Shown: positions 42,520 through 51,224, counted from the first letter of the stretch. The stretch is DNA of 64,000 nt from Streptomyces sp. WMMB303 (GCF_029351045.1 NZ_JARKIN010000001.1:1-64000); one strand, 5' to 3'. Notes: generated by a model not told the origin, from the letters alone. Made by a program: numbers and translations.

Positions 42520-44034
42520 ATGCCGGGCGAAGAGTTCAACAAGATCGTGAACAGTGACCTCGAGCCGGTCGCGGTGGTGGCCCAGTGCCTCGACAATCAG
42601 TGGATCCCGCAGGAACTGCTCGGGTCGATGCTCGAACGCGGCCGGTCGCTACGGGATGCCGAGGTGGCTGGAGCCCGGCTCCAGGCCGTGCGGCACGAGT
42701 ACCTGCGGGCGATTCTGAATGCTCAGCAGGTCATCGTCAACCGTGCGTTCTTCCTCAACAATCAGGCCGTCTACCAGGATTTCCAGAACGGCGGTGCTTC
42801 ACGCGACGCGTTCAAAGAACTGCTCCGCGATGCGGTGATCGTTCCCTATCTGTACAGAGAGAGGGGACTGGTGGCGGAGCAGAGTTTCACCGTTCGCACC
42901 GAGGGGGAACGGGCATGGCGGGAGGTCGTCGCCGACGCGGGGACGGGGAGCTGCCTCCGGCTGTCCTGGGACGAGGACGAGAACACCCGGCTCACCGACC
43001 TCAAGCTCAAGGACTCGTTCCACGACCAGCTGCTGAGCATGGCCAGATTCAGGACAGAGAGTCTGATGCGTGACTTCAAGCTCGACGACGAGGGCGCGAG
43101 GCAGCTGAAGGCCAGACTGAGGGATGTCTCCCGCTGGGCGGTGGACAGGGAATCGGTGGTGCGCGAGGAGTTCTACAGGGAATTTGTGGTGGCCGAGGGC
43201 ACCGACCCGGCAGAAGGTCGATACGACCGGTCGAAGCCGTTCGCGGGAGAGTTGAAGCAGCTTGCCGACCTGAAGTACAACACTTCCCTGTCGGACGCTG
43301 TGGGACGTTACCCGTTGACGCCGGCGGATTCACTGGACCGTACGGCTCTGCAGGAATTAGACCGCGCGCTCTCACGCGGCACGGCCGTGTCGGCGGACGA
43401 ACTTGTCCGGATGCTCCAGCAGCAGGCGTTCGCTCTCGTCCAGAATCCGTTGGACGTCGGGCTCACCGGGCTCGACCTGCATCATGTGCGGCAGGCGAGG
43501 GGGACCGACGAGTGGACGCTCTACAAGGACAGCCTTCTGCGCCTCCTTCGGGATCCCGAGCGCCTGGCGGAAACACCTGAGGCGTTCAGGGACCGCAGCC
43601 AGGACGTGTACAACCGGTATGTGTCTCTTGCCGAGCGGCTCGGTGGCATCGTTGGCGCGCGACGCGCTGGGGTGGTGGACCGATGGCAGCCGATCATCAA
43701 AATGAGCATTCATACGCTCGGTTCTGTCATCTCCGTCATCTTCGGCGAGGAACCCTGGATCGAGGTGGTCGGGAAAGTGGCCGACTCTGTCGCCGCAACG
43801 GCATCCAAAGGTGTGGTCCGCTTCGCTGTGGTCGGTCGGGACCAGCGGCAGACCAGGAAGCAGATGGAGACGAGCGTGGATCTGATGCAGGTGAGGTTCG
43901 ACCGGACGAGGGAGGAGTGGGAGGGGCTGGTCCGGCGAATGCAGGAGGCAGGATTCTCTCGGCGTGAGCCGGTCCACCGCCCCGGAGAGGACGCCACTTT
44001 GAACGCTCCGGACGAGAGCGAGGGAACCGGCTGA
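42520..44034 (+). CDS. orphan protein of unknown function, 504 aa
   Basis: ATG 42520 starts MPGEEFNKIVNSDLEPVAVV; GAGAGGTG lies about 9 bases upstream. The protein is mostly helical and soluble, with many Arg-Asp-Glu helices (LRDAEVAGARLQAVRHEYL, LQAVRHEYLRAILNAQQVIV, FRTESLMRDFKLDDEGARQL) and an amphipathic hydrophobic stretch near residues 390-430 (IIKMSIHTLGSVISVIFGEE, WIEVVGKVADSVAATASKG). No enzyme motif seen. Codon use is somewhat less GC-biased than neighbours, and its leader is A+T-rich, hinting at acquisition. It has no operon partner; the next gene converges 6 bases away. Confidence 0.7.
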   Translation: MPGEEFNKIVNSDLEPVAVVAQCLDNQWIPQELLGSMLERGRSLRDAEVAGARLQAVRHEYLRAILNAQQVIVNRAFFLNNQAVYQDFQNGGASRDAFKELLRDAVIVPYLYRERGLVAEQSFTVRTEGERAWREVVADAGTGSCLRLSWDEDENTRLTDLKLKDSFHDQLLSMARFRTESLMRDFKLDDEGARQLKARLRDVSRWAVDRESVVREEFYREFVVAEGTDPAEGRYDRSKPFAGELKQLADLKYNTSLSDAVGRYPLTPADSLDRTALQELDRALSRGTAVSADELVRMLQQQAFALVQNPLDVGLTGLDLHHVRQARGTDEWTLYKDSLLRLLRDPERLAETPEAFRDRSQDVYNRYVSLAERLGGIVGARRAGVVDRWQPIIKMSIHTLGSVISVIFGEEPWIEVVGKVADSVAATASKGVVRFAVVGRDQRQTRKQMETSVDLMQVRFDRTREEWEGLVRRMQEAGFSRREPVHRPGEDATLNAPDESEGTG

Positions 44035-44040
44035 GCCGTC

Positions 44041-44694
44041 TCATCGGATGAGGTGCCGCAGGCGGGCCTGTGTGAGGGCGGCGAGGGTGAAGCCGTCGGT
44101 GAGGGTGCCGTCGACGATCTTCCTGTCGAGTTCCTCGGGCGTGAAGGTGACCAGGCTGCGGATTCCCGCCGCGGTCTCCAGCGGGCCTGTGGCGGTCAGC
44201 GAGGCGAAGAAGAGGTGTACCGGTTGAGAGTGCAGGCCGGTGTCCGGATGGACGACGCCGATGGGAGTGACCGACTCCACCTGCGCCGAGAGCTCCTCGT
44301 CGAGTTCCTTCAGGGCATTGCCTTCCGCGGTGAGCCCTTCGGTGCCGAAACCACGGGGGATCTCCAGAGTCCAGCCCCGAATGGCGTGCCGGTAGTTCTC
44401 CATCAACAGGACGCGGTCGTCCAGGACAGGCAGGACCGCCGCACCCGGTGAGTTCGCGGTGCTGAGGATCCGCAGATAGGTGCCGAGGCGGCCGTCGGGA
44501 AAGCGGACCGGGTCGCGCAGCAGGCGAATGTAGGGGTCCTGGTAGACCAGACCGAGGGTGCCGAGGTCCTCGGGTGCCTGGCGGGGGTCGACGATGTCGA
44601 TCGCACCGGGCCCTTCCTCGTTGCGGAACAGGTCCGGCTGCTCCTGACGCAGTCGGCGGTAGCCGTCCATGGGGTCCTCGTGGGCATCAGTCAT
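44041..44694 (-). CDS. NUDIX hydrolase family protein, 217 aa
   Basis: A long N-terminal extension (IVDPRQAPEDLGTLGLVYQD) precedes a NUDIX fold with LLMENYRHAIRGWTLEIPRG and FGTEGLTAEGNALKELDEEL. The NUDIX box (GX5EX7REUXEEXGU) is recognisable but has Lys in place of the usual Arg (KELDEEL), so activity may be altered. The layout resembles ADP-ribose pyrophosphatase-like enzymes. ATG 44694. It converges on the orphan gene with only six bases between stops. Confidence 0.8.
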   Translation of the reverse strand: MTDAHEDPMDGYRRLRQEQPDLFRNEEGPGAIDIVDPRQAPEDLGTLGLVYQDPYIRLLRDPVRFPDGRLGTYLRILSTANSPGAAVLPVLDDRVLLMENYRHAIRGWTLEIPRGFGTEGLTAEGNALKELDEELSAQVESVTPIGVVHPDTGLHSQPVHLFFASLTATGPLETAAGIRSLVTFTPEELDRKIVDGTLTDGFTLAALTQARLRHLIR

Positions 44695-44921
44695 GCATGA
44701 AGTATGGGACGGCGCCGTCGGCCACGGTCGCGGTTCGGCGCGGGAGCTGGAGCAGTTGCCGGCCCTGGGGCCGTCCTCCCCGCTCCGCACACCGCGGCGA
44801 GCCGAGCCGTCTCCGACTCCGGTGCGGGCCGGCCGGACGGACCATTCAGGCACCGGTGGAGGCTCTGAACCGTGCCGGGTCAGCCGGGGATCCGATCGGC
44901 GTCCCGGACGGAGCGGCAGCG

Positions 44922-45893
44922 TCAGACGGACAGCAGGTCGGCTGAGACGGCCCAGAGCCGTCGGGCCAGACCGGGGTCGAGGGCCCACTCCTTGACCCCG
45001 TGGGGATGCTGCGCGAGGTCGGCGTCGTTCGGCACGGGGTACGCCTCCTGCGCATCGTCCAGATAGTGCCCGCCGGAGTGGCCGAAGGGAGGCCAGGCCG
45101 CGGCGACGATGCTGGTCGCGGCCCCCTGCTCGACCGTCTTGTACGTGAAGACGCCGGCGGCCTCGGCGGCGTCGAGCGACTGCCGCTGCTCCGGCGTGAA
45201 GTTGCGTTGCAGCCCGGTGGAGACCCCGCCGGGGTTCACGGCGTTGGCGACGATCCCGTCAGCGGCCCATCGGCGGGTGGCCTCGACCGCGAACAGGGAG
45301 TTCGCCGTCTTCGACTGCGCGTACGCGATCTGCGGGTCATAGCCGCGGTGTTCGAAGTGGAGGTCGTCGAAGTCGACCCCCGAACGCATGTGCGCGGTGG
45401 AACTCACCGCGACGATGCGGGACCCTGCCCGGTCGGAGGCTCCCAGTGCCAGGGCGCCGTGCAGACCGGCGGCGAGCGCGAAGTGGCCGAGATGGTTCGT
45501 CGCGAACTGCATCTCCCAGCCCGCACGCGTCCGTTCGAGGCCGCCGGTGACCACGCCCGCATTGTTGACCAGAAGATGCAGCGGGCCACGCCACGCCTCG
45601 GCGAAGCGGGCGACGGTCGCGGTGTCGGCGAGGTCGAGCGGGGCGACCCGGGGCCGGATTCCCCCGGTGGAGTCACGGATCGACTCGGCGACCGCCTCGC
45701 CCGCGGCGGTGTTCCGGACCGCGAGGGTGACCTCCGCGCCGGCCGCGGTCAACGCGCGGGCCGTCTCGATCCCGATGCCGGAGGAGCTTCCGGTCACGAT
45801 CGCGCGGACACCGGTCAGATCGAGGCCCCGCAGTACCTCCGCCGCGGTGCTGGCGGCCGTGAAGGGGGTGGAGATGAGTTCGGAATCAGCCAC
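44922..45893 (-). CDS. SDR oxidoreductase (retinol dehydrogenase/WWOX-like), 323 aa
   Basis: Cofactor motif VTGSSSGIGIETARALTAAG near residue 33, NNAGVV near 109, and the active-site pair in AYAQSKTANSLFAVEATRRW (YxxxK). The Arg after the second strand (AVRNTAAGE) points to NADP(H). Length ~320 with an N-terminal extension and C-terminal GGHYLDDAQEAYPVP fits the WW-domain/retinol dehydrogenase-like SDR group of actinomycetes. It is divergent from a TetR gene with a perfect palindrome between them. Confidence 0.92.
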   Translation of the reverse strand: MADSELISTPFTAASTAAEVLRGLDLTGVRAIVTGSSSGIGIETARALTAAGAEVTLAVRNTAAGEAVAESIRDSTGGIRPRVAPLDLADTATVARFAEAWRGPLHLLVNNAGVVTGGLERTRAGWEMQFATNHLGHFALAAGLHGALALGASDRAGSRIVAVSSTAHMRSGVDFDDLHFEHRGYDPQIAYAQSKTANSLFAVEATRRWAADGIVANAVNPGGVSTGLQRNFTPEQRQSLDAAEAAGVFTYKTVEQGAATSIVAAAWPPFGHSGGHYLDDAQEAYPVPNDADLAQHPHGVKEWALDPGLARRLWAVSADLLSV

Positions 45894-45899
45894 GACAGC

Positions 45900-45931
45900 G
45901 ACTATACAGATTAGACACTTTTTGTATAGTC
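45900..45931. promoter_or_regulatory. palindromic operator between SDR and TetR genes
   Basis: GACTATACA (45900-45908) and TGTATAGTC (45923-45931) are perfect 9-bp complements spaced by 14 A/T-rich bases. The core TATACA/TGTATA also resembles -10 hexamers, so repressor binding would block both promoters. It starts 6 bases from the SDR gene. Confidence 0.85.
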
Positions 45932-45955
45932 CGCCTCTGCCCGTATGCTCGCCTC

Positions 45956-46528
45956 ATGAGCAGCCCTGATGTCGGTCACCCTTCTCCGGCAGCCGCCGAC
46001 ACCAGCCGGCGGACCGCGGTCCTGGACGCAGCGCTGCCCACGTTCGCGCGCTTCGGCTACCGGAAGACCTCCATGGAGGAAGTGGCACGCACGGCGCAGA
46101 TCTCCCGGCCGGGCCTCTACTTCCTCTTCTCCTCCAAGGAGGAGCTGTTCCGGGCCGCCGTCATCCAGCTCCTGGAACGCGACCTCGCGGCCGTCGAACA
46201 CGTACTGGCCGATGCCGCACGCCCCCTGCCGGAGCGTCTCGCCGAGGCCTTCGACCAGTGGGCGGGCCGCTACGTCGGCCCCGCGGCACGCGACATCACA
46301 GAGGTCATCGAAGCCAACCCCGGCCTGCTGGGCGAGACGACCGAGACCGCGCCGCGGCGCTTCGAAGCGCTCGTCACGGAAGCGGTCGCCGTGGAGACAG
46401 GGCGGGAGAAGGCGCGCGCCGTCGCCCGGACGCTGAACAGCGCCTCGATCGGCCTCAAGCACCAGGCCCGGTCACGGGAGTTCTTCCGCGAGCGGCTGAG
46501 AGTCGCCATCGACCTGCTGGTCGACTGA
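45956..46528 (+). CDS. TetR-family regulator, 190 aa
   Basis: RRTAVLDAALPTFARFGYRK and TSMEEVARTAQISRPGLYFL form the DNA-binding domain; FSSKEELFRAAVIQLLERDL is the usual continuation. The C-terminal part (EAFDQWAGRYVGPAARDITE) is short. Likely autorepressor and repressor of the divergent SDR gene through the 45900-45931 site. Confidence 0.9.
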   Translation: MSSPDVGHPSPAAADTSRRTAVLDAALPTFARFGYRKTSMEEVARTAQISRPGLYFLFSSKEELFRAAVIQLLERDLAAVEHVLADAARPLPERLAEAFDQWAGRYVGPAARDITEVIEANPGLLGETTETAPRRFEALVTEAVAVETGREKARAVARTLNSASIGLKHQARSREFFRERLRVAIDLLVD

Positions 46529-46902
46529 AGGGGCGACTACCGGCATCCCCCGCGAGTGCTCCGGGGTGTCGGAGAAGTCCGGGGGCTCCGGACCGGTTCG
46601 ACGCGCTCCCCGTCGTCGAGCACAGCCCCGTGCGCGCTGCCGTCCCCAGCGGATCGCCGGGGCGGTGCACCCGACCGGGCCCTACCGGACCGGCCGACGT
46701 TTGGCCCGGGACCGGACTCGGGATGGCTGGACGGTGACGAACATTCCACCGTCCCGGACGGCAGGACACGATCCTTGCCAAGGCCCCCGGTGCGCTCCGG
46801 GACGGAAGACCGGGCGGAAGCCACGCCGGACGGGAAACACGAAAGCGACCGGCTGCGTCAGCGGCGCAGCGGGAACACCCCCGGTCCGGCCACGGGAGCG
46901 CG
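46529..46902. other. 374 bases without a recognised gene
   Basis: No frame with a ribosome site or known motif. Sequence CCGGGGTGTCGGAGAAGTCC and nearby C/G runs may form weak stems after the TetR gene. It probably holds the promoter of the HPP gene in its right half, which is slightly lower in GC. Confidence 0.35.
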
Positions 46903-47430
46903 ATGACCTGTTCGAAGGGGACCGACGCGAAGGGGCGGTGGCTCGCGGGGATCAGGCTGCTGGTACTGACCGCGGTCGCCCTCACCGCGGTGGGCCTTGC
47001 GGGATACGCCGCCGGTTGGGTGTGGCTGACGACAGCTCTGGGGCCGACGGCCTACCTGCTCCTGGCGCACCCCGGAGACGAGGCGTCCCAACTGCGCAGT
47101 GCGCTCCTGGGGCACACGACCGCGATCGCCTGCGGGCTCGCCTGCCTGGCCGCTTTCGGCCTGTGGAGCCATCCCTCGGTCGTCGAGGCGGGTCACGAGA
47201 GCCTTCCGCAGATCGGGGCGCAGGCCGTGGCCGTGGGGCTGACGCTGCTGGGGCAGACGCTGCTTCGGGTGGAGCACCCGCCTGCCGCTGCGACCGCGCT
47301 GCTCATCACCTCCGGCATCACCCGGCCCGGCTACCCGCTGTACGGCCTGCTGGCCGGGCTGGCGCTCCTGCTGGCCCTGGTGGCAGTACTGGCACGAGTG
47401 CCCGGTACCCGGTCCGGGAACAGTGCGTAG
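46903..47430 (+). CDS. HPP-family integral membrane protein, 175 aa
   Basis: Four or five membrane segments (LLVLTAVALTAVGLAGYAAG, WVWLTTALGPTAYLLLAHP, TTAIACGLACLAAFGLWS, LLAGLALLLALVAVLARV) and the name-giving motif in LRVEHPPAAATALLITSG (HPP-AAA). Members in cyanobacteria and plastids move nitrite, but for actinomycetes the substrate is unknown. Length is normal; start ATG 46903. Confidence 0.88.
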   Translation: MTCSKGTDAKGRWLAGIRLLVLTAVALTAVGLAGYAAGWVWLTTALGPTAYLLLAHPGDEASQLRSALLGHTTAIACGLACLAAFGLWSHPSVVEAGHESLPQIGAQAVAVGLTLLGQTLLRVEHPPAAATALLITSGITRPGYPLYGLLAGLALLLALVAVLARVPGTRSGNSA

Positions 47431-47495
47431 CCCGAAGGACACGTAGGTCCAGCAAAGCAATCGTTCCCTCGCCGACGAGGCATGCGAGCGGCTTC

Positions 47496-48167
47496 CTACG
47501 CGCCTTCGCGGCGGCGCACGATCTCGGTGATCCAGGTCGGTGCGAACGGGGACGTACAGCCCGGGGAGGTCGGATACTCCCTGAGCACCTGGAGGCGCTC
47601 CCCGATGTCGAGGGCACGGGCACGGTGCTCGGCGTGCTCGATGCCGATCTGGGCCAGGCAGTGGTTCATGGCCCATTGCAGTCGCTCCGGGGCGTCCTTC
47701 ATGTCCGCCTCGATGACGTCGAGCAGTTCGGCGAGCTGAAGGCCCTCGGGGCGCTTTGCCACGCGGTGGACGGTCAGCGCCCAGCCGGCGCTCGCGATCG
47801 TCGGGTCCGGATCGGCGAGCCAGGCCAGGCGCAGCGTCTCGGTGTGCGGGCTCTTCTTCACCACGTGGGCGACGAGCCAGTCGTGCACCTTGGGGGTGCG
47901 CGCCTGGCGGAGCATGGTGTCCAGTTCGTCCGGTCCGAAAGCCTTCGGTCTGCAGATCAGGAGGGCCAGCAACCGTGCCGCGGTGTCGCCGGTCGCCCAG
48001 AGGCCGCGCGCCAGTTCGTGCTGAGTCTTCAGTCGCTTGGCCAGCGCGCGGAGGTTGCCGAGGTGCACACCGTGGTCGTCGCCGTGCCGCTCGTTCACCT
48101 CGCGGATGCGCGAGTCCTCGAGTTCGGCCAGTTCCGCCCCCACCTCGTCCAGCAGGGTATCGGCCAC
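47496..48167 (-). CDS. DNA alkylation repair (AlkD-like HEAT-repeat) protein, 223 aa
   Basis: Helical repeats typical of AlkC/AlkD glycosylase-like proteins: GNLRALAKRLKTQHELARGL, DTAARLLALLICRPKAFGPD, SPHTETLRLAWLADPDPTIA and SAGWALTVHRVAKRPEGLQL. The WA-x-SxxxxxRxAW-type block is altered here, so enzyme activity is not certain. In the family these proteins bind DNA and remove alkylated bases such as 3-methyladenine. Start ATG 48167; stands alone. Confidence 0.8.
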   Translation of the reverse strand: MADTLLDEVGAELAELEDSRIREVNERHGDDHGVHLGNLRALAKRLKTQHELARGLWATGDTAARLLALLICRPKAFGPDELDTMLRQARTPKVHDWLVAHVVKKSPHTETLRLAWLADPDPTIASAGWALTVHRVAKRPEGLQLAELLDVIEADMKDAPERLQWAMNHCLAQIGIEHAEHRARALDIGERLQVLREYPTSPGCTSPFAPTWITEIVRRREGA

Positions 48168-48447
48168 TGCGGCCTCCTCTCCGCCCTACCAGTCGCAGTG
48201 CCGCGTCCGGGGCTCAGCTCAGCGTACGGTGCGCTTCCACCGCGCGCGGAATGACCGCAGTGCCGATGCCGTCGGGTCGGGCCCACGTTCCGCCTCGAGA
48301 CGGGCGGGCCTGCGGGTGACAGTCGCGGTCTGCACCATGATCCCGCTGGTATTCGGTTTCCCGGAGGCTGCGCCGCCCCCGTGCTCATCACCGCCGCCCG
48401 CCGCGACTCCGTCGTCCGGGCGGCTGCCCGCGCCGGTGGACGGCCGC

Positions 48448-49329
48448 TCAGCGCACCAGCAGATCGATCACGCCTGTCAGGTCCTCCACGCCGTCGCCGT
48501 CGGCCAGCCGGCGGCGCATCAGCGCGAAGTAGGGACTGAGCAGTTCCGGGCTGACGCCCTGCTGTTCGGCGGTCTGCAGGAAGGTCGGCGTACCGGCCAC
48601 CTGCATGGCGAGGGTGGAGAGGACCCCTTCGGTGTAGTCGCCGCTTCGCAGCTGGTCGGCGGTCCGGTGGACCGATGGGGCCATGGCGGTGAGCCAGTCG
48701 GCGAGCAGCGGCGCGAACGACGCGGGGTCGATATCCTCCTTGCGGATCAGTGCGAAGGCGTGCGCGGCCCCGGCGAGCATCCCGTACATGGCGCTGAGCA
48801 GCGCCACGTCGTGCAGGGCTGCGAAGCCCGCGTCCCGGCCCACGTAGCGGGTGCCGAGCGGGACGCTCAGGGTTTCCTCGTGCTGTTCGAACAGTTCCTG
48901 GGAGCCGCTGTAGAAGACGTAGCCGCCTGCCTCCGGGACGCCGGCCATCGGCGGGACAGCCATGACCCCGCCGTCCAGGTAGCGGGCACCGCGCTCGCGG
49001 GCCCACTCCGCGCGGGCACGGGCTTGTGCGGGCGTACAGGTGGTCAGGTTGACGAGGTCCTTACCGGTCAGGTCCGTACCGGTCAGCACCTTCTGGACCG
49101 AGTCGTCGTCCATGAGGCAGACGACGATCAGGGAGTTCGCGGCGACCGCTTCGGCTGCGCTGTCCGCGGCTTCGGCGCCCTCGGCGGCAAGCGCCGCGGC
49201 GCGCGCCGGGGTGCGGTTCCAGACGGTGAGCGGATGGTCTGCGGCGAACCAGGTCCGGCCGAGCGCGATACCCATCGCGCCGAGGCCCAGCAGGGTGAGG
49301 GGCGAGTGGTGAGCAGAGTGACGTGTCAT
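48448..49329 (-). CDS. NAD(P)-dependent oxidoreductase, imine reductase/beta-hydroxyacid dehydrogenase type, 293 aa
   Basis: The N-terminal nucleotide motif LTLLGLGAMGIALGRTWFAA (GxGxMG) is followed by TVWNRTPARAAAL, whose Asn-Arg-Thr suggests NADP. Further on: VNLTTCTPAQARARAEWARE and DGGVMAVPPMAGVPEAGGYV, as in imine reductases and their NAD-binding 6-phosphogluconate-like relatives. ATG 49329 chosen since the longer start runs through the palindrome at 49350. Divergent from the HxlR gene at 49436. Confidence 0.87.
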   Translation of the reverse strand: MTRHSAHHSPLTLLGLGAMGIALGRTWFAADHPLTVWNRTPARAAALAAEGAEAADSAAEAVAANSLIVVCLMDDDSVQKVLTGTDLTGKDLVNLTTCTPAQARARAEWARERGARYLDGGVMAVPPMAGVPEAGGYVFYSGSQELFEQHEETLSVPLGTRYVGRDAGFAALHDVALLSAMYGMLAGAAHAFALIRKEDIDPASFAPLLADWLTAMAPSVHRTADQLRSGDYTEGVLSTLAMQVAGTPTFLQTAEQQGVSPELLSPYFALMRRRLADGDGVEDLTGVIDLLVR

Positions 49330-49349
49330 GCCATGAAGCCTGGTCACAG

Positions 49350-49367
49350 ACTTGAGTATGCTCAAGT
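49350..49367. promoter_or_regulatory. HxlR operator: perfect 18-bp palindrome
   Basis: ACTTGAGTATGCTCAAGT has perfect 7-bp arms around TATG. It is 20 bases before the reductase start and 68 before the HxlR start. The ACTTGAG half-site is close to those bound by many HxlR-type repressors next to the genes they control. Confidence 0.82.
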
Positions 49368-49435
49368 ACGCACTTCGGGGTGGGTGGTTACTCCGAGGTG
49401 AGCGAGCACGTCACCGGGGTGCCGAGGGGTGGAGC

Positions 49436-49798
49436 ATGACGACGCTGAACCGGCCGGGTGCGCCCGGCGGGCATATCTGCGGTATCGACACCGCGATGGA
49501 AGTGATCGGCGGCAAGTGGAAAGTGCTGATCCTCTGGGCGCTCCACGAGCATCCCTGCCGACGCTTCGGCGAACTGCGCCGGCTGCTTCCAGGGATCACC
49601 GAGAAGGTGTTGGCCTCTCATCGGCGGGAGATGGAAGGGGACGGCGTCGTCTGCCGGGTGTCCTACGACGAGGTGCCGCCGCGCGTCGAGTACGCGCTGA
49701 CCGGGGACGGCAGGCGGCTCAACGAGGCGCTCCGGCCGCTGGCCGCCTGGGGACGCGAGCGGGCGACCGGCCAGGAGCCGGGGCAGGTGACGGAGTGA
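49436..49798 (+). CDS. HxlR-family regulator, 120 aa
   Basis: ICGIDTAMEVIGGKWKVLIL, HEHPCRRFGELRRLLPGITE and HRREMEGDGVVCRVSYDEVP follow the HxlR family closely, with the GGKWK motif intact and Cys in the N-terminal helix. GAGGGGTGGAGC precedes ATG 49436. It most likely represses the divergent reductase and itself. Confidence 0.93.
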   Translation: MTTLNRPGAPGGHICGIDTAMEVIGGKWKVLILWALHEHPCRRFGELRRLLPGITEKVLASHRREMEGDGVVCRVSYDEVPPRVEYALTGDGRRLNEALRPLAAWGRERATGQEPGQVTE

Positions 49799-49967
49799 CG
49801 CGGTGCGGCAGAGCGTCGAAGGCTCCGGTTCCGGCCGCTCGTTCGGGAGAGGGTCCGCCTCGTCCCCGAGCGCCGGTGCCGTCCCGGCGGCCGCCGACAG
49901 CCGCCCGCAGAGCGCCCCGCGCCCCTGAGGCTCCAGCCCTCGCGCTCCCGGCCCGGGAAGCGGCCCG

Positions 49968-50573
49968 TCACTCGGTGTAGTACAGCCCGAGGAATTCCTC
50001 CAGCGCCGCGTCGACGCCGGCCCGATCCCCGGTGGCGAGGAGGTCGAGCAGCAGGCCGCGCACCGTGGCGAGCCCCAGCCTGGCACGGCTCCGGGCCGTG
50101 GCGGGGTCCGCCCCGGCGGCTTCCTCGGCTGCCGCGAGCGGCTCCAGCCACTCCGCCACCAGCCCCTCCAGGAACGGGAGGGCTTCCGGCCGGCCCCGCA
50201 GGGCGTGTCCGCAGATCTCGAAGAAGAGCCGCTCCTGGCCGGCCAGTCGAGGGTCCGCCAACTGCTGCCACAGGCGCCGCGCGGCGTCGGCGGGCGAAAG
50301 GCCGGGCTCCAGGCGGAGCCTGGCCAGCAGTTCGCGCCGGCGCCGCTCCGAGGCTCGGACGATCTCGAGGAGCAACTGCTCCTTGGAGCCGAAATGGTGG
50401 ATCAGCATACGGTGGCTGACTCCGATGGCGCCGCCGAGCCGGCGCAGGCTGAGATCCACGATGCCGTGTGCCGCGACGTGATCGAGGGCTGCGTCCACCA
50501 TTCGGGCGCGCCGGTCCCGGTCCGTGCCGGGTGTCGACGGGCTCTCCGACCCGGTGTCGTCCGTATTCCCCAC
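49968..50573 (-). CDS. TetR-family regulator, 201 aa
   Basis: DNA-binding domain RRARMVDAALDHVAAHGIVD, LRRLGGAIGVSHRMLIHHFG and SKEQLLLEIVRASERR. GTG 50573 is chosen because the palindrome at 50583 begins 10 bases upstream; no ribosome site is seen, so the transcript may be leaderless. Probably represses the divergent SRPBCC gene, the start of which touches the palindrome on the other side. Confidence 0.88.
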   Translation of the reverse strand: MGNTDDTGSESPSTPGTDRDRRARMVDAALDHVAAHGIVDLSLRRLGGAIGVSHRMLIHHFGSKEQLLLEIVRASERRRRELLARLRLEPGLSPADAARRLWQQLADPRLAGQERLFFEICGHALRGRPEALPFLEGLVAEWLEPLAAAEEAAGADPATARSRARLGLATVRGLLLDLLATGDRAGVDAALEEFLGLYYTE

Positions 50574-50582
50574 CGCAGGAGT

Positions 50583-50619
50583 GTACCAAGCGGTACATGC
50601 GCCATGTACCGTTCGGTAC
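50583..50619. promoter_or_regulatory. 37-bp inverted repeat between TetR and SRPBCC genes
   Basis: Arms GTACCAAGCGGTACATG (50583-50599) and CATGTACCGTTCGGTAC (50603-50619) match at 15 of 17 positions. It fills nearly the whole 46-base gap, with the ATG at 50620 directly adjacent. GTACC/GGTAC repeats within each arm suggest two dimers bound in tandem. Confidence 0.87.
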
Positions 50620-51084
50620 ATGAAGCCCGTCACCGTGTCGATCGACGTACCGCAGACGCCCGAGCAGGTATACGAGTTCCTCGATGTCATGGCCCACCAT
50701 GAGCGGTTCACCGACCACTACCTGACCGACTGGCGCCTCGGCGGCCCCCGCCGCGGCCCCGGGTCCCGGGCCACCGTCACCGCCGCGCTGGGCGGCACGA
50801 CGACCGAGGTCGCCATCGAGGTCGTCGAGGCCGAGGCGCCACGGCACATCACCGAGCGCAATGTCAGCGCGGCCGGGCGACGTGTCGCCCGCGGCATCTA
50901 CACCATCGAACCGCTGCCGTCCGGCGGAAGCCGGGTCTCCTTCTGCTACGCCTGGGAGCAGGCCCCGCTCCCCGACCGGCTGCTGGCTCCCCTCGTCCGG
51001 ACCACCATGCGGAGGGCGAACCGCACGGCCCTCCGGCGCCTGTCCACGGAACTGGCTCGGCACACGCCGGGCGCCGGGACCTGA
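50620..51084 (+). CDS. SRPBCC (polyketide cyclase-like) family protein, 154 aa
   Basis: MKPVTVSIDVPQTPEQVYEF is the standard first strand and helix of the Bet v 1-like fold; later DYLTDWRLGG-type and RNVSAAGRRVARGIYTIEPL, GSRVSFCYAWEQAPLPDRL strands continue it, ending in the long C-terminal helix TTMRRANRTALRRLSTELAR. These proteins bind hydrophobic ligands; the ligand is unknown. Leaderless-like start directly after the operator. Confidence 0.85.
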   Translation: MKPVTVSIDVPQTPEQVYEFLDVMAHHERFTDHYLTDWRLGGPRRGPGSRATVTAALGGTTTEVAIEVVEAEAPRHITERNVSAAGRRVARGIYTIEPLPSGGSRVSFCYAWEQAPLPDRLLAPLVRTTMRRANRTALRRLSTELARHTPGAGT

Positions 51085-51224
51085 ACGGGCGGCCCGCTCA
51101 GCTTCACCGCCCCGGGCCGGCCGACACGACCGGCGCCGGCCGTCCGGCACCTCACCGCCGGCGACGATGCCGTCCTGCTCGACGTGGCTGTCCGAGGCCG
51201 CCATGGCTCTGCCAGACTGCCCTC

